A stretch of 64,000 nucleotides of DNA, from the NCBI RefSeq assembly GCF_900114925.1, contig NZ_FOUR01000001.1, forward strand, positions 434,001 through 498,000, written 5' to 3'. The position numbers were made by a program, and so were the translations under genes. The DNA comes from Marinobacter pelagius. Lineage in GTDB: Bacteria > Pseudomonadota > Gammaproteobacteria > Pseudomonadales > Oleiphilaceae. The notes beneath the pieces were generated by a model. The model was not told the origin of the DNA and searched no databases. It was given only the letters and a program-made list of their open reading frames with translations. Positions 18,445 through 27,866 of the stretch are shown here, piece by piece (position 1 is the stretch's first letter; every line of letters begins with the position of its first letter).

Positions 18445-19980
18445 GTGAGCAACACTTATACTGATCTGAGTACAGCACGACTGGTCGAGCTGGCACTGGC
18501 ACGTAACGAAGGCCAGCTGGCTTGCAACGGTTCACTGGTGGTTAAAACCGGTGATCGTACGGGCCGGTCTCCTATGGACCGCTTTATCGTCGAGGAGCCC
18601 AGCACCGCTGACGACATCCAGTGGGGGCCGATCAACCGTCCGTTCGACGCTGACAAGTTCGACGCCCTGTGGGATCGCGTTGAAGCCTACATCGCGGAAA
18701 AGGACCAGTTCGTAGCCCACGTGCACGTCGGCTCCGATCCCGAGCATTACCTGCCGGTGAAGATGGTCACCGAGACCGCCTGGCAGAACCTGTTCGGCCA
18801 GAACCTGTTTATCCGCCCGGACAGCTACAACCAGGCCGACAAGCAGGAATGGCAGATCCTCAACGCCGCCAACTTCGAGTGTGTGCCCGAGCGTGACGGC
18901 ACCAACTCCGATGGCTGTGTAATCCTCAACTTTGCCAAGCGCAAGGTGCTTCTGGCGGGCATGCACTACGCCGGCGAGATGAAGAAGGCGATGTTCTCCG
19001 TGCAGAACTTCCTGCTGCCCGAGAAAGACGTGCTGCCGATGCACTGCTCCGCCAACGTCAGCGAGACTGGCGAAACCTGCCTGTTCTTCGGCCTGTCCGG
19101 CACGGGCAAGACCACCCTGTCCGCCGATCCGCACCGCTACCTGATCGGTGACGACGAGCACGGCTGGGGCACCGGTACCGTATTCAACATCGAAGGCGGG
19201 TGCTACGCCAAGTGCATCGACCTGAGCCAGAAAAACGAACCGATCATCTGGGACGCCATCCGTTTCGGCGCCATCGTTGAAAACGTGATGATCGACGAGG
19301 AAACCCGCGTACCGGATTACACCGACGTGTCCCTCACCGAAAACTCCCGTTGCGCCTACCCGCTGGAGCACGTGGAGAAGCGCGTGATCGAGAACCGTGC
19401 CGGCGAGCCGTCCCACATCGTGTTCCTGACCTGCGACATGACCGGCGTACTGCCGCCCGTGTCCATCCTGAACCGTGAAGCGGCGGCTTACCACTTCCTG
19501 AGCGGCTACACCGCCCTGGTGGGTTCCACCGAGATGGGCTCTTCTTCCAAGCTGAAGTCCACCTTCTCCACCTGTTTCGGCGCACCGTTCTTCCCGCGTC
19601 CGGCCGGCGTCTACGCCGAGCTGCTGATGAAGCGCATGGACGAGTTCGGCAGCAAGGTATTTCTGGTCAACACCGGCTGGACCGGTGGTCCCTACGGCGA
19701 AGGCAGCCGTTTCAGCATCCCGACCACCCGTGCCATCATCGCCGCAATCCAGAATGGCGACCTGGACGACGTGGAAACCGAGCACCTGGACGCCCTGAAT
19801 CTGGACGTTCCCAAGCACGTGCCGGGTGTCGATACCGAACTGCTGAACCCGCGCCAAACCTGGGTCAGCCCGGACTATTACGACGGCAAGGCCCAGGAAC
19901 TGATTGCCCAGTTCGTTGAGAACTTCAAGAAGTTCGACGTGGCCGACTCCATCGTCGAGGCCGGCCCGAAGCTGAGCTGA
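18445..19980 (+). CDS. pckA: Phosphoenolpyruvate carboxykinase (ATP)
   Basis: A 511-residue gluconeogenic enzyme converting oxaloacetate and ATP to phosphoenolpyruvate, CO2 and ADP. The kinase-1a loop [13 protein letters not shown], the metal-binding [23 protein letters not shown] and [13 protein letters not shown] are all present, placing it in the ATP-dependent class. The start is taken as GTG at 18445 with GAGG just upstream; the resulting length matches Pseudomonas PckA. The frame stays open to 18364, but that extra part has no family resemblance. Two hairpin repeats lie downstream, the second a likely terminator. Confidence 0.95.
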   Translation: MSNTYTDLSTARLVELALARNEGQLACNGSLVVKTGDRTGRSPMDRFIVEEPSTADDIQWGPINRPFDADKFDALWDRVEAYIAEKDQFVAHVHVGSDPEHYLPVKMVTETAWQNLFGQNLFIRPDSYNQADKQEWQILNAANFECVPERDGTNSDGCVILNFAKRKVLLAGMHYAGEMKKAMFSVQNFLLPEKDVLPMHCSANVSETGETCLFFGLSGTGKTTLSADPHRYLIGDDEHGWGTGTVFNIEGGCYAKCIDLSQKNEPIIWDAIRFGAIVENVMIDEETRVPDYTDVSLTENSRCAYPLEHVEKRVIENRAGEPSHIVFLTCDMTGVLPPVSILNREAAAYHFLSGYTALVGSTEMGSSSKLKSTFSTCFGAPFFPRPAGVYAELLMKRMDEFGSKVFLVNTGWTGGPYGEGSRFSIPTTRAIIAAIQNGDLDDVETEHLDALNLDVPKHVPGVDTELLNPRQTWVSPDYYDGKAQELIAQFVENFKKFDVADSIVEAGPKLS

Positions 19981-19996
19981 GTTTTGAAATGAAAAA

Positions 19997-20026
19997 GGGG
20001 TCAGAAGAAAGCATTCTTCTGACCCC
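19997..20026. repeat. REPIN-like 30-nt hairpin, copy 3
   Basis: GGGGTCAGAAGAA pairs perfectly (13 bp) with TTCTTCTGACCCC around AGCA. Compared with the other copies, the inner stem differs on both arms, so base pairing is kept. It lies 16 bases after the pckA stop. Confidence 0.75.
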
Positions 20027-20052
20027 GACTTAAGGCGCCAAATTCGCGGTAT

Positions 20053-20093
20053 AAAAAAGGGGTCAGATGAAAGCTTTCATCTGACCCCTTTTT
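20053..20093. terminator. REPIN-like hairpin copy 4, bidirectional terminator
   Basis: The 30-base core 20059-20088 is a perfect palindrome (GGGGTCAGATGAAAG and its complement), preceded by six A and followed by five T. It lies between the convergent ends of pckA and the truncated hemoglobin gene and should stop transcription from both sides. Confidence 0.8.
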
Positions 20094-20096
20094 CGT

Positions 20097-20459
20097 TCAG
20101 ACCGCCACTACCTGGGATCTGAGGCCATACAACGCGTAGAGCACTTCCTCCCGCTCACGCTGACCAATACCATTCTTCTCCAGCGCCAGCAGGGCGTCAT
20201 CAAGTACGGCCATGAATTCCGAGGGAGAAATATTCATACCACGGTGGGCCGCCAACATATCCTTGCCCTGATAGGCATCTGACGGGCCACCCGTTGCGCT
20301 GACGAAAAACGTCGCCGCCGCATGCTTGAGCTTCGGCAAATCAATATCAGCAAATCGGACGCCAACCACTTTGTTGACCGCATGGTTATCGACCACATCG
20401 TTGGCAATCCGGGTAATGCCATCCACACCACCGAGTCTGTTGAACAGTGATTCTGTCAC
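20097..20459 (-). CDS. Group I truncated hemoglobin
   Basis: A 120-residue heme protein of the trHbN type, likely acting in oxygen or nitric-oxide chemistry in the cytoplasm. Visible features are SLFNRLGGVDGITRIANDVVDN (A/B helices), a Gly-Gly turn in SATGGPS, and the proximal histidine in MLAAHRGMNIS. The start is GTG at 20459, with GAGGAGG six bases upstream, rather than the longer frame to 20507. It is a single gene; its end faces pckA across a palindromic terminator. Confidence 0.9.
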   Translation of the reverse strand: MTESLFNRLGGVDGITRIANDVVDNHAVNKVVGVRFADIDLPKLKHAAATFFVSATGGPSDAYQGKDMLAAHRGMNISPSEFMAVLDDALLALEKNGIGQREREEVLYALYGLRSQVVAV

Positions 20460-20584
20460 GGGAACCTCCTCGCGCATAACGCGCTTGACCCAATGCCACA
20501 GAGGCATCGGTAGGTTATTTCGAGGGGTGCCCTACCAATTATAGCTCCTTTCAGCCTGACCAACCTCGTCAGGAAGCAATCTAA

Positions 20585-22648
20585 TCAAGCGTAAAACAAC
20601 AGTGGCACGAACGACACCACCAGCAATGAGATCCCCATGGCAATCAGCGGCAGGATGATCCGCTCGTGGCGCTGGTAGAAGGTACCGGTTTCCTGCTGGG
20701 CGGCCATCACCTCGGCCTCGCCCACCACCTGCCGGGTCAGCAGATGGTTGAGCGCCACCGGCGGACTCAGATAGCCGAGTTCAAAGGCCACCAGGGTGAC
20801 CATCCAGAAGTGGACAGGGTGAATGCCGCTGGCATAGGCAATGCCGGCCACGGTGGCGGTCACCAGGATGACGGCGCCGAAGGCATCCATGATCATGCCC
20901 AGGATGACCAGGATCACCACCATCAGCAGCATTGCTGACCAGGCACTGTCGAAAGCCTGGGGAAAGCTCTGCATGATGTGGGAGCGCTCGATCACACCGC
21001 CGATGCTGACCGAGAGCCCGAGTAGTAGCAGCAGCGCGCCAATTTCCGCCGTGGTATCGTTGGTCGCCCCCCGAACGCTGCGCTCCAGGCCCTGGTGATT
21101 GATCTCGCCGGAGGCCCTGCCCCTGCGGTTCTTCAGGCTGACATGCTCATACACCAGAATGGCCAGCATGATCACCGGCAACAGCCGGGGTGCCGAGAAC
21201 TCGTCCATGGTCACATCCAGGGCAAACCGGTAGAACATGACCACCACCGAAATCACCAGAACATAGGGAATCAGTGGCTTAAGCGCCTGGATCATGGCCG
21301 GGAACGCCACTGAAGAGGGCGCAAGATCAAACCGGCTCTGGCGGTTGACCGACAGCGCCACCAGCGTGAACATCGCAGCGGTAAGCAGGAACACCCAGAT
21401 ACCCCAGCCGAACAGTTCATCGGTGGTCACTTCCCGGTTCAGGTAGGCGATCACCACGACCAGCAGGCACGGCCTCAGCACCACCCCCAGGGAACCGGAC
21501 ATGGCGGTCGCGGCCAGGGCCAGTTGCCGCCGGGCCCCGGCGGCACGGAGCTCGCTGTAGATCACCGCGCCGGCGGCGATTACAAAGATCCCCGAGGCAC
21601 CGGTGTAAGCGGTGGGTACGGCCGCCACCAGGACAGCCACCACCGCCAGCATTTCCGGTGGCATGTGCCAGGGCCGGAACACGTTGAACACCAGGGTAGC
21701 CAGGCGGGTCTGCTTGAGCATCATGCCCACCCAGACATACAACCCGACGTTCAGGAACATGTCCGCCAGCTCCATCATCTTGCCCAGGTAGATGCCAATG
21801 CCCGAGGAGTGGCCGATCAGGGCAAAATAGGTGCCGGAGATCAGGCACATGACGGTATAGAGCGGCACCGCCAGGAACGCCTTGTTCAGACTGCCGCCCT
21901 CCTGGAGATTCTCGGGTACCCGGAACAGACGGTAGAGACTGGCCAGGGTCAGGCAGGCAAAGCCGGCGATCCAGAGGTTGTGCAGCAGCAGTTCCTCACC
22001 GGAGACCGAGGTGTCCGAGCCAAGACTGGACTGGCGGAAGATCACGCTGGAACCCAGCAACATGGCATTGGCAATGGTTTGCAGGGTGTGGGATACCGTG
22101 TAGTCCAGGCGGGTTTCCATGGCCCGCATGGCAATGTGGTGGCGGGTCAGGGTGGCGGTCACCGCGCACAGCATGACCAGTATCACCAGGATGTAGCGCT
22201 GCGATTCCAGGCCCAGGGCGATGACGTCTGCAACAAACAGCTCCACCGCCCGGTATGCCTTGACCCCCGGCGTCAGGTTGTCTTTCAGGTTCTGGTAATC
22301 CTGATGGGCGGCCTTGCAGTCCGCGACCGACCGTTCGATCGACAGGCGCACCTCGTCCGGATCTTTCTCTTCCGCCCCGAGTAACGCCGCCATCGGATCG
22401 TCGCTGTCCGGCTCCTGTGCCATCTCGGCGGCAACGGCGTCTTCGATATCGCGGTCCGGATCGCACTCCGGTGCCACCGGATCCATCCGGAGCTTGTAAT
22501 AACCACTCCACAACTGCTCACCGGTCTGCAGCATCCGGTTGTGGATGTCACTGCTGGTGGAGAACAGCACCACCGCCAGCAACAGCAAGCAGGCCGGCAG
22601 CGACGAAAACCACTCCAGTCCGGTACGACGAAAACCAGCCTTGGTCAT
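20585..22648 (-). CDS. Fused TRAP-type transporter permease (DctQ-DctM-like)
   Basis: A 687-residue membrane protein. It has an N-terminal helix, a soluble insert rich in acidic residues (about 50-115), then about 16 hydrophobic segments. The second half has TRAP large-subunit features, such as PTAYTGASGIFVIAAGAVIYSEL, a DAFGAVILV segment and FELGYLSPPVALNHLL near the end. The first membrane third probably corresponds to the small DctQ subunit. It follows a TatT-like lipoprotein gene by 27 bases, and a periplasmic binding-protein gene lies 1.6 kb upstream. Substrate unknown. The large soluble insert is unusual for TRAP permeases. Confidence 0.8.
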   Translation of the reverse strand: MTKAGFRRTGLEWFSSLPACLLLLAVVLFSTSSDIHNRMLQTGEQLWSGYYKLRMDPVAPECDPDRDIEDAVAAEMAQEPDSDDPMAALLGAEEKDPDEVRLSIERSVADCKAAHQDYQNLKDNLTPGVKAYRAVELFVADVIALGLESQRYILVILVMLCAVTATLTRHHIAMRAMETRLDYTVSHTLQTIANAMLLGSSVIFRQSSLGSDTSVSGEELLLHNLWIAGFACLTLASLYRLFRVPENLQEGGSLNKAFLAVPLYTVMCLISGTYFALIGHSSGIGIYLGKMMELADMFLNVGLYVWVGMMLKQTRLATLVFNVFRPWHMPPEMLAVVAVLVAAVPTAYTGASGIFVIAAGAVIYSELRAAGARRQLALAATAMSGSLGVVLRPCLLVVVIAYLNREVTTDELFGWGIWVFLLTAAMFTLVALSVNRQSRFDLAPSSVAFPAMIQALKPLIPYVLVISVVVMFYRFALDVTMDEFSAPRLLPVIMLAILVYEHVSLKNRRGRASGEINHQGLERSVRGATNDTTAEIGALLLLLGLSVSIGGVIERSHIMQSFPQAFDSAWSAMLLMVVILVILGMIMDAFGAVILVTATVAGIAYASGIHPVHFWMVTLVAFELGYLSPPVALNHLLTRQVVGEAEVMAAQQETGTFYQRHERIILPLIAMGISLLVVSFVPLLFYA

Positions 22649-22675
22649 AACTACCTATCCCCGGGAACCGATGGT

Positions 22676-23740
22676 TTACAGCAGATCATCCAGATCCATG
22701 GTTTCAACCGACTCCTGCCGGTCGTCCCAGAAGGTGCCGAGCTGACCAAGCGGCGTGCGGTGGCCGGTATTCTCCACCCACATCCGGTCGGAAATGGCCA
22801 CGATCATGTTGGTGGCCATGGCATCCACGAAACGCCAGTCCTCGTTGGCCGGATCCTGCTCCAGGGATTCGGCATGCTCCCGGATGACTTCCCTAAGGCG
22901 TGCCTCATCACCCTTGTTCACGGCCGCGATGGCATGGAACACGTGCGGCAGGCGCACACCCGCGGCCTCGCCCTGATCGTCGGCAATCTGCAATCGTTCG
23001 AAGGCGTCCTCGCCCTCGGGTTGGGCTCCTGGAATCATTGCCCAGACGGTGGCGCGCAACGCCATCGGCGCGCCCCACCACTTGTCGTTGGCCAGGCAAC
23101 TGGTGCCCCGCTCCACAATAGAACCGATGTTGGCCGGCACGCCAATTGAGGAGGTGGACTGGATCTGGGCATTCAGTGCCTGCAGACCCGACAGCAGGCC
23201 GGCAAGGTAGATGAACTCGTCCATGTCATCCTCGAATTCCGGGCACTCGCCAGTACCGACCTCGCCATAATGGGCATTGTGATGCTGCCAGGCCCGGAAA
23301 TAGCGCCGGGAGGCCAGAGCGTAGGCCCGCTTCTGGCGGATCATGGCATCCTCGGCCTCCTCCGCCTCCATCCCGTTCAGGGCGGCCAGGGCATCCAGCT
23401 CGTGCTCCCGGGCCTGCTCCTCGGCACAACCGCCGGAGGAGAGGTACAGCATGACCGCCAGCTGGTCCGGTTCGTCCGTGACCCGCCCGAAGGACATCAG
23501 CAACGGTGCCGTGGCCTCGCTCATGGCACACCCCATGGCCAGATCCTGTGACTGCATCAGGTACGGAACCGTGTGATTGCGGGAGAATCCCTGCATGACG
23601 TCACCGGTGGTCTTGTACATCATGTGGTCAATCGCACCGCAGCCGGTGACCAGGGTCGTGACGGCAAGCGTGGCGAGCAGGCCGCGGAAGCGGGCCCGCA
23701 GGGTGCTCGGAGATCGGGGAGATTTGCGGAGGTCGGTCAT
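22676..23740 (-). CDS. TRAP-associated TatT-like lipoprotein
   Basis: A 354-residue lipoprotein. Signal sequence residues about 19-33 end in the lipobox LVTGC, with Cys at about 34. The mature part is almost all helical, with repeated Ala- and Leu-rich pairs of helices like the TPR-type TatT component known from Treponema TRAP systems. TatT is thought to dock to the binding protein in the periplasm. Landmarks are GDVMQGFSRNHTVPYLMQSQ at the mature start and SGGCAEEQAREHELDALAALNG in the middle. The gene lies directly upstream of the fused permease. The family call is from pattern and context, not from alignment. Confidence 0.7.
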   Translation of the reverse strand: MTDLRKSPRSPSTLRARFRGLLATLAVTTLVTGCGAIDHMMYKTTGDVMQGFSRNHTVPYLMQSQDLAMGCAMSEATAPLLMSFGRVTDEPDQLAVMLYLSSGGCAEEQAREHELDALAALNGMEAEEAEDAMIRQKRAYALASRRYFRAWQHHNAHYGEVGTGECPEFEDDMDEFIYLAGLLSGLQALNAQIQSTSSIGVPANIGSIVERGTSCLANDKWWGAPMALRATVWAMIPGAQPEGEDAFERLQIADDQGEAAGVRLPHVFHAIAAVNKGDEARLREVIREHAESLEQDPANEDWRFVDAMATNMIVAISDRMWVENTGHRTPLGQLGTFWDDRQESVETMDLDDLL

Positions 23741-23911
23741 GACTTCTGTACCTTTTTTACGTTCTTGTTCTGATCGCGCGGACTCGACACCGGCAGCCGG
23801 CTCAAATGTTACGAACTGTAACCGGCGGGCATTATGGCCTGTCAGGACCGGTTTTTATGAGACGGGGGCCGCAAATGACGCCTCCGGCCGATGCTTTTGT
23901 AACAGCCCGGT

Positions 23912-23940
23912 TTGCACAATTTGCGCCGAGCCACTATAGA
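23912..23940 (+). promoter_or_regulatory. Sigma-70 promoter of the HU gene
   Basis: TTGCAC (23912-23917) and TATAGA (23935-23940) are separated by 17 bases, close to the sigma-70 ideal. Transcription would start near 23947, giving a leader of about 28 bases before the HU ATG. Confidence 0.7.
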
Positions 23941-23974
23941 TTTCTGTCGACAACGACAATAAGAGGACTCTCAC

Positions 23975-24247
23975 ATGCGTAAACCTGAACTCGCTGCCGC
24001 CATTGCCGACCGCACCGGTATGACCCGGGAGAAAGCGGGCGAAGTCATTGCTGCTTTCACCGACCAGGTATCCGCCGCTGCCGCCCGTGGCGAGGATGTC
24101 AGCCTGATCGGCTTCGGAACTTTCAATCTCCGCAGCCGTGAGGCCCGCAGCGGCCGCAATCCCCAGACCGGGGCTTCCATCCAGATTCCGGCGAGCAAGA
24201 CCGTCGGGTTCAAGGCGGGCAAGGCCCTCAAGGATGCGGTTCAGTAA
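23975..24247 (+). CDS. HU-family nucleoid DNA-binding protein
   Basis: A 90-residue histone-like protein. It shows the HU fold: MRKPELAAAIADRTGMT, FTDQVSAAAARGEDVSLIGFGTF, then the arm R-S-G-R-N-P-Q-T-G with the DNA-intercalating proline, and KTVGFKAGKALKDAV at the end. AAGAGGA precedes the ATG. It has its own promoter and stands on the plus strand between two minus-strand transporter genes. Whether it is a main chromosomal HU or a paralogue cannot be told. Confidence 0.93.
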   Translation: MRKPELAAAIADRTGMTREKAGEVIAAFTDQVSAAAARGEDVSLIGFGTFNLRSREARSGRNPQTGASIQIPASKTVGFKAGKALKDAVQ

Positions 24248-24255
24248 GGAGCATC

Positions 24256-24274
24256 GGGCCCGCACCGCGGGCCC
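24256..24274. terminator. GC-rich hairpin between convergent HU and binding-protein genes
   Basis: GGGCCCGC pairs perfectly with GCGGGCCC around ACC. It is followed by only a weak T tract (TCGTTCT), so termination strength is uncertain. It sits exactly between the two stop codons. Confidence 0.5.
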
Positions 24275-24280
24275 TCGTTC

Positions 24281-25312
24281 TCAGGAGGCGCACTCCGCAC
24301 GGGCACCATCCACCCGGCACCGGATCGCCTTCATCAGCTTGATGGCACGCTCGTCGTAAACGCCATCCTCCAGCAGGGACAGGCGTACCTTTCTCAGCAT
24401 CTTGTCGTACTCGGCGGTATCTTCCTGCGGCAGGCTCATCCAGACTTCTTCGGGAATGCCGGCTTCCGCCTCCGCAATGATCCCGTACGCCTCGTCCAGC
24501 CGCTGGATGGCCTGGTCACGGACCATCTGGCCGGCATCATCCGGAAAGCGATCCCGGTGCATGATCACCTGGAAGTTCATGTAGGCGAGCGCATAGCGAA
24601 CCACGGCACCGTCCGGATTCACGCCCTTATACAGCTCCAGGGGCTGGTAGGCCACCGCAGGTGCATAGGCGAGATCGACGCTGCCGTTGTTGAACTTGCC
24701 AGCGAAGTTGGCGGAGTTGGAACCCACCACCGAGGCGCCGACGTGGCGCACCATGCGCACCGATGCCTCGTCATAATCCAGGGTCGCGATACGCTTGCCC
24801 TGCAGTTTTTCAACAGAGTCGATGCTGCGATCCCGGGTGTGCAGGTAGATCGCACCGGCCGGGAACACGCCAGCCACCTCGTAGGGCCCGTTCACCAGAA
24901 ACGGCCGGGCCTTGGGCTGGCTCAGGGTGTTGTACAGCAGGCGCATCTCCTCCTCGCCCGGTACCGCGCCCATGGCTTCGAGGCTGCCGGTGAACTTGTT
25001 GAACTCGCGGGCGCGGGTGCCGGTCAGCAGGACCGCATCGCACTGACCGGCCTTGAAGTCCTCGGCCGCCACCTTTTCGTCGGTGTAGGCCCGCAGGTCG
25101 AGCTTGATGCCCCGCTTCAGGGCTACCGGTTGGAAGGTTTTGGTGATGGCGAACAACGGGCCGTTGGCCCCCACCGGATCAAAGACGCAGAAGCTGCGTT
25201 CGAGGATTTCCCTGGGCGCCTGCTCCTGGGCCTGACCAAGGGAAGGAAACAACAGGGAAGCGCACAGGGTGGCGGCTACGGCCACCCGATGCGGGAAGTG
25301 TGCTGGTTTCAC
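24281..25312 (-). CDS. Putative periplasmic solute-binding protein (TRAP-linked)
   Basis: A 343-residue protein with a signal peptide ending near SLGQAQ. The mature part begins with SFCVFDPVGANGPLFAITKTF and continues with a two-lobe binding-protein pattern (IATLDYDEASVRMVRHVGASVVGSN, then AYAPAVAYQPLELYKG). It appears to be a divergent TRAP/DctP relative of the group annotated as putative solute-binding protein (DUF6091). It probably supplies the TatT-like lipoprotein and fused permease encoded downstream, although an HU gene on the other strand lies between. Several conserved cysteines (residue 43 and two near the C-terminus) may form disulfides. Ligand unknown. Confidence 0.72.
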   Translation of the reverse strand: MKPAHFPHRVAVAATLCASLLFPSLGQAQEQAPREILERSFCVFDPVGANGPLFAITKTFQPVALKRGIKLDLRAYTDEKVAAEDFKAGQCDAVLLTGTRAREFNKFTGSLEAMGAVPGEEEMRLLYNTLSQPKARPFLVNGPYEVAGVFPAGAIYLHTRDRSIDSVEKLQGKRIATLDYDEASVRMVRHVGASVVGSNSANFAGKFNNGSVDLAYAPAVAYQPLELYKGVNPDGAVVRYALAYMNFQVIMHRDRFPDDAGQMVRDQAIQRLDEAYGIIAEAEAGIPEEVWMSLPQEDTAEYDKMLRKVRLSLLEDGVYDERAIKLMKAIRCRVDGARAECAS

Positions 25313-25512
25313 GGGATGACTCCTGATTTATTATTGTCGGGCGCCGGAACGTCCGGGTGCCGGCGTTGCCACGTTGTCCTTGAGCGACCTTAGGTCGACC
25401 GCTACAAGAATACGTTGGCACAGGTGCCTGCCATCAAGGTCTTTTCAGCAAGAGGAGGAGTTTCTGTGATGGTATCGACAGAGGCCACCGGACCTCTGCC
25501 GCATTTCCGGGG

Positions 25513-26820
25513 TCAGACCTGGAGCGCGTCCCAGGCCTTGTGACCCTCGACCAGTGTCATCCGGACCACGCCTGGCAGTTCGCGGCCGATGACCGGTGCG
25601 TGGCGCCCGGCTGAAACCAGAGAGCTGTCGTCAGCGGTCCAGGTTGCTGCCGGATCAAACAAACATAGATCGGCCACATCGCCCTCGGCCAGTCCGGCGC
25701 TCCGGCCGATGACCGAAGCCGGCCCGGCAGTCAGTGCCCGCACCAGGTCGGTCAGCGCCAGTTCGTCCCGGTTCACCAGTTCAAGACCCATGGACAGCAC
25801 ACTTTCGATGGTGGACAGGCCCGGTTCGGTAGCCGCCAGCGGCGCCTGCTTGGCGGCGGAATCGTGGGGCTGGTGCTGGCTGACAATGGCCGCGATGATA
25901 CCCTCCCTCACGCCGGCCACCAGGGCTTTGCGGTCAGTCTCGGAGCGCAGCGGCGGGCGCACATGGAAGCGGCTATCAAAGCCGGCCAGGGCATCCTCGG
26001 TAAACACCAGCTGGTGCATGGCGACGTCGGCCGTGACCTGGATACCCCGCTGCTGCGCTTCCGCCAGCATTTCGACACTGCGGGCACAGGAGAGCTGGCT
26101 CAGATGCAGCCGTACACCGGTCTCCTCCGCCAGCAACAGCATCTCCATGACCGCGGCCGTCTCTGCCACTTCGGGTATCCCCAGAAGCCCCAGGCGGGAC
26201 GTCACCAGACCGTCATGGGCATAGCCGTCTGCCGCCAGGGCCTGGTTTTCCGGGCTGAACATCACGGTCAGGCCAAAGGTCTGGGCGTAGGCCATGCAAC
26301 GGCGCAGGATACGGGCATTGCGCACGCCCCGGGCGCCGTTACCCACGGCAACGCAGCCGGCATTCCTGAGGCCCGCCATATCGCTGAGCAGGTCACCCTC
26401 AAGCCCGCGGGTAATGGCGCCAATGGGCAATACCCGGATCGGGGAGCGACTGGCAGCCACATCCCGGATCAGGTGCGTGACCGCGCCGGAATCATTGACC
26501 GGCGAGGTTTCCGGCGAGGCGCAAACCGTGGTGAAGCCACCATGGGCCGCGGCCCGGGTTTCCGACGCAATATTGCCCTTCTGGCCGTTGCCCGGTTCAC
26601 GCAGGTTGCAGCACAGATCGACAAAGCCCGGGGCGATCACCCAGCCGTCGGCGTTGATGGTGTCATCGACATCGGCACTGCGGGCCTGACTGCCGGTGGC
26701 GGCAATCCGGCCATCGCGAATCAGCAGGGCGTCGTTGTCGGTTTCCCGGCCCTGGCCATCGATCAGTCGACCACCGGTAATCAGCAGCAGCGGCGAGGAT
26801 TGGTTGCTGGTATGACTCAT
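25513..26820 (-). CDS. pyrC': Dihydroorotase-like non-catalytic subunit (PyrC')
   Basis: A 435-residue amidohydrolase-fold protein. In catalytic dihydroorotases the segment after APGFVD reads H-x-H-L-R-E-P-G; here it reads [12 protein letters not shown], so both zinc-binding histidines are replaced (Cys and Asn). The later metal ligands are also not evident. This matches the inactive PyrC' (PyrX) of pseudomonads, which is needed to assemble aspartate transcarbamoylase. The start is ATG at 26820, overlapping the pyrB stop by four bases (ATGA); the longer frame to 27006 lies inside pyrB. A separate active dihydroorotase must be encoded elsewhere. Confidence 0.93.
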   Translation of the reverse strand: MSHTSNQSSPLLLITGGRLIDGQGRETDNDALLIRDGRIAATGSQARSADVDDTINADGWVIAPGFVDLCCNLREPGNGQKGNIASETRAAAHGGFTTVCASPETSPVNDSGAVTHLIRDVAASRSPIRVLPIGAITRGLEGDLLSDMAGLRNAGCVAVGNGARGVRNARILRRCMAYAQTFGLTVMFSPENQALAADGYAHDGLVTSRLGLLGIPEVAETAAVMEMLLLAEETGVRLHLSQLSCARSVEMLAEAQQRGIQVTADVAMHQLVFTEDALAGFDSRFHVRPPLRSETDRKALVAGVREGIIAAIVSQHQPHDSAAKQAPLAATEPGLSTIESVLSMGLELVNRDELALTDLVRALTAGPASVIGRSAGLAEGDVADLCLFDPAATWTADDSSLVSAGRHAPVIGRELPGVVRMTLVEGHKAWDALQV

Positions 26821-27827
26821 GCTTTTGCCCTTTCTGCCTTCTGCTGACGTTCTGCCACCTGGCCACCCATGGCCATGGACATTACCGCCATCCGGATGGC
26901 GATGCCGTTGGTGACCTGGTTGAGAATCACCGACTGGGGCCCATCGGCCACCGCCGATTCGATCTCCACCCCGCGGTTGATCGGCCCCGGATGCATCACG
27001 ATGCATTCCGGATGGGCCAGGGCCAGCTTCTCGCGATTGAGACCATACAACCGGTAGAACTCCCGCTCACTGGGCAGCAGGGCTCCCTCCATGCGCTCCT
27101 TCTGGAGCCGCAGCATGATCACCACATCCAGGTCTTTCATGCCCTTTTCCATGTCGTATTCAACGGTGCAGCCGAGGCTCTCCACATCCTTGGGCAGCAG
27201 GGTTCCCGGGGCAATGACCCGGACTTCTTCCGCCCCGAGCACATTCAACGCCCGGATCTGGGAGCGGGCAACCCGGGAATGCAGGACATCACCGACAATG
27301 GCGACTTTCAGGCCGTCAAACCGCTGCTTGTGCTGGCGAATGGTGAGCATGTCGAGCATGGCCTGGGTGGGATGAGCGTGGCGGCCGTCGCCGGCATTGA
27401 TGATCGCAACCCCCGGCGTCACGCTCTCGGCGATGAAATGCGGCGCCCCGCTCTGGGAGTGGCGCACCACAAACATGTCGCTGGCCATGGCCTCGAGGTT
27501 GAGCAGGGTATCGGACAGGGATTCGCCCTTGGAGGTGGCCGAGGTGCTGATATCCAGGTTCAGCACGTCCGCCGACAGGCGCTTGGCGGCAAGCTCGAAG
27601 GTGCTTCGGGTACGGGTACTGGACTCGAAGAACAGGTTGACCACCGTTCGCCCCCGCAGCAGCGGCACTTTCTTGATGGTCCGCTCCCCCACTTCGATGA
27701 AGGAGTCGGCGGTATCCAGGATATCGGTAAGCAAATCACGGTCGAGGCCGTCGAGGGTGAGGAAATGCCGCAACTGACCATCCCGGGTCAGCTGCAAGTG
27801 GTGCGGGGAAGGGTCGTGTGCGGTCAT
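26817..27827 (-). CDS. pyrB: Aspartate carbamoyltransferase catalytic chain
   Basis: A 336-residue enzyme making carbamoyl-aspartate, the committed step of pyrimidine synthesis. The carbamoyl-phosphate loop [12 protein letters not shown] is near residues 70-81; HPTQAMLDM, the HSRVARSQI region and [13 protein letters not shown] are present. The N-terminus carries an extension typical of the dodecameric ATCase that pairs with PyrC'. It lies between pyrR and pyrC' and overlaps the latter by four bases. Confidence 0.96.
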   Translation of the reverse strand: MTAHDPSPHHLQLTRDGQLRHFLTLDGLDRDLLTDILDTADSFIEVGERTIKKVPLLRGRTVVNLFFESSTRTRSTFELAAKRLSADVLNLDISTSATSKGESLSDTLLNLEAMASDMFVVRHSQSGAPHFIAESVTPGVAIINAGDGRHAHPTQAMLDMLTIRQHKQRFDGLKVAIVGDVLHSRVARSQIRALNVLGAEEVRVIAPGTLLPKDVESLGCTVEYDMEKGMKDLDVVIMLRLQKERMEGALLPSEREFYRLYGLNREKLALAHPECIVMHPGPINRGVEIESAVADGPQSVILNQVTNGIAIRMAVMSMAMGGQVAERQQKAERAKA

Positions 27828-27866
27828 GGGTCGCCTGTTTGCTGTGTTGCCGTATGGAATCGCTGG

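Noticed and set aside
23975-24247. HU gene as a specific regulator of the TRAP-like cluster
   Set aside because: HU proteins bind DNA with little sequence preference; only position links them, so no regulatory role is claimed.
26821-27006. N-terminal extension of pyrC' by 62 residues
   Set aside because: It lies inside pyrB in another frame, and the ATG at 26820 gives the usual four-base overlap and the expected family N-terminus.
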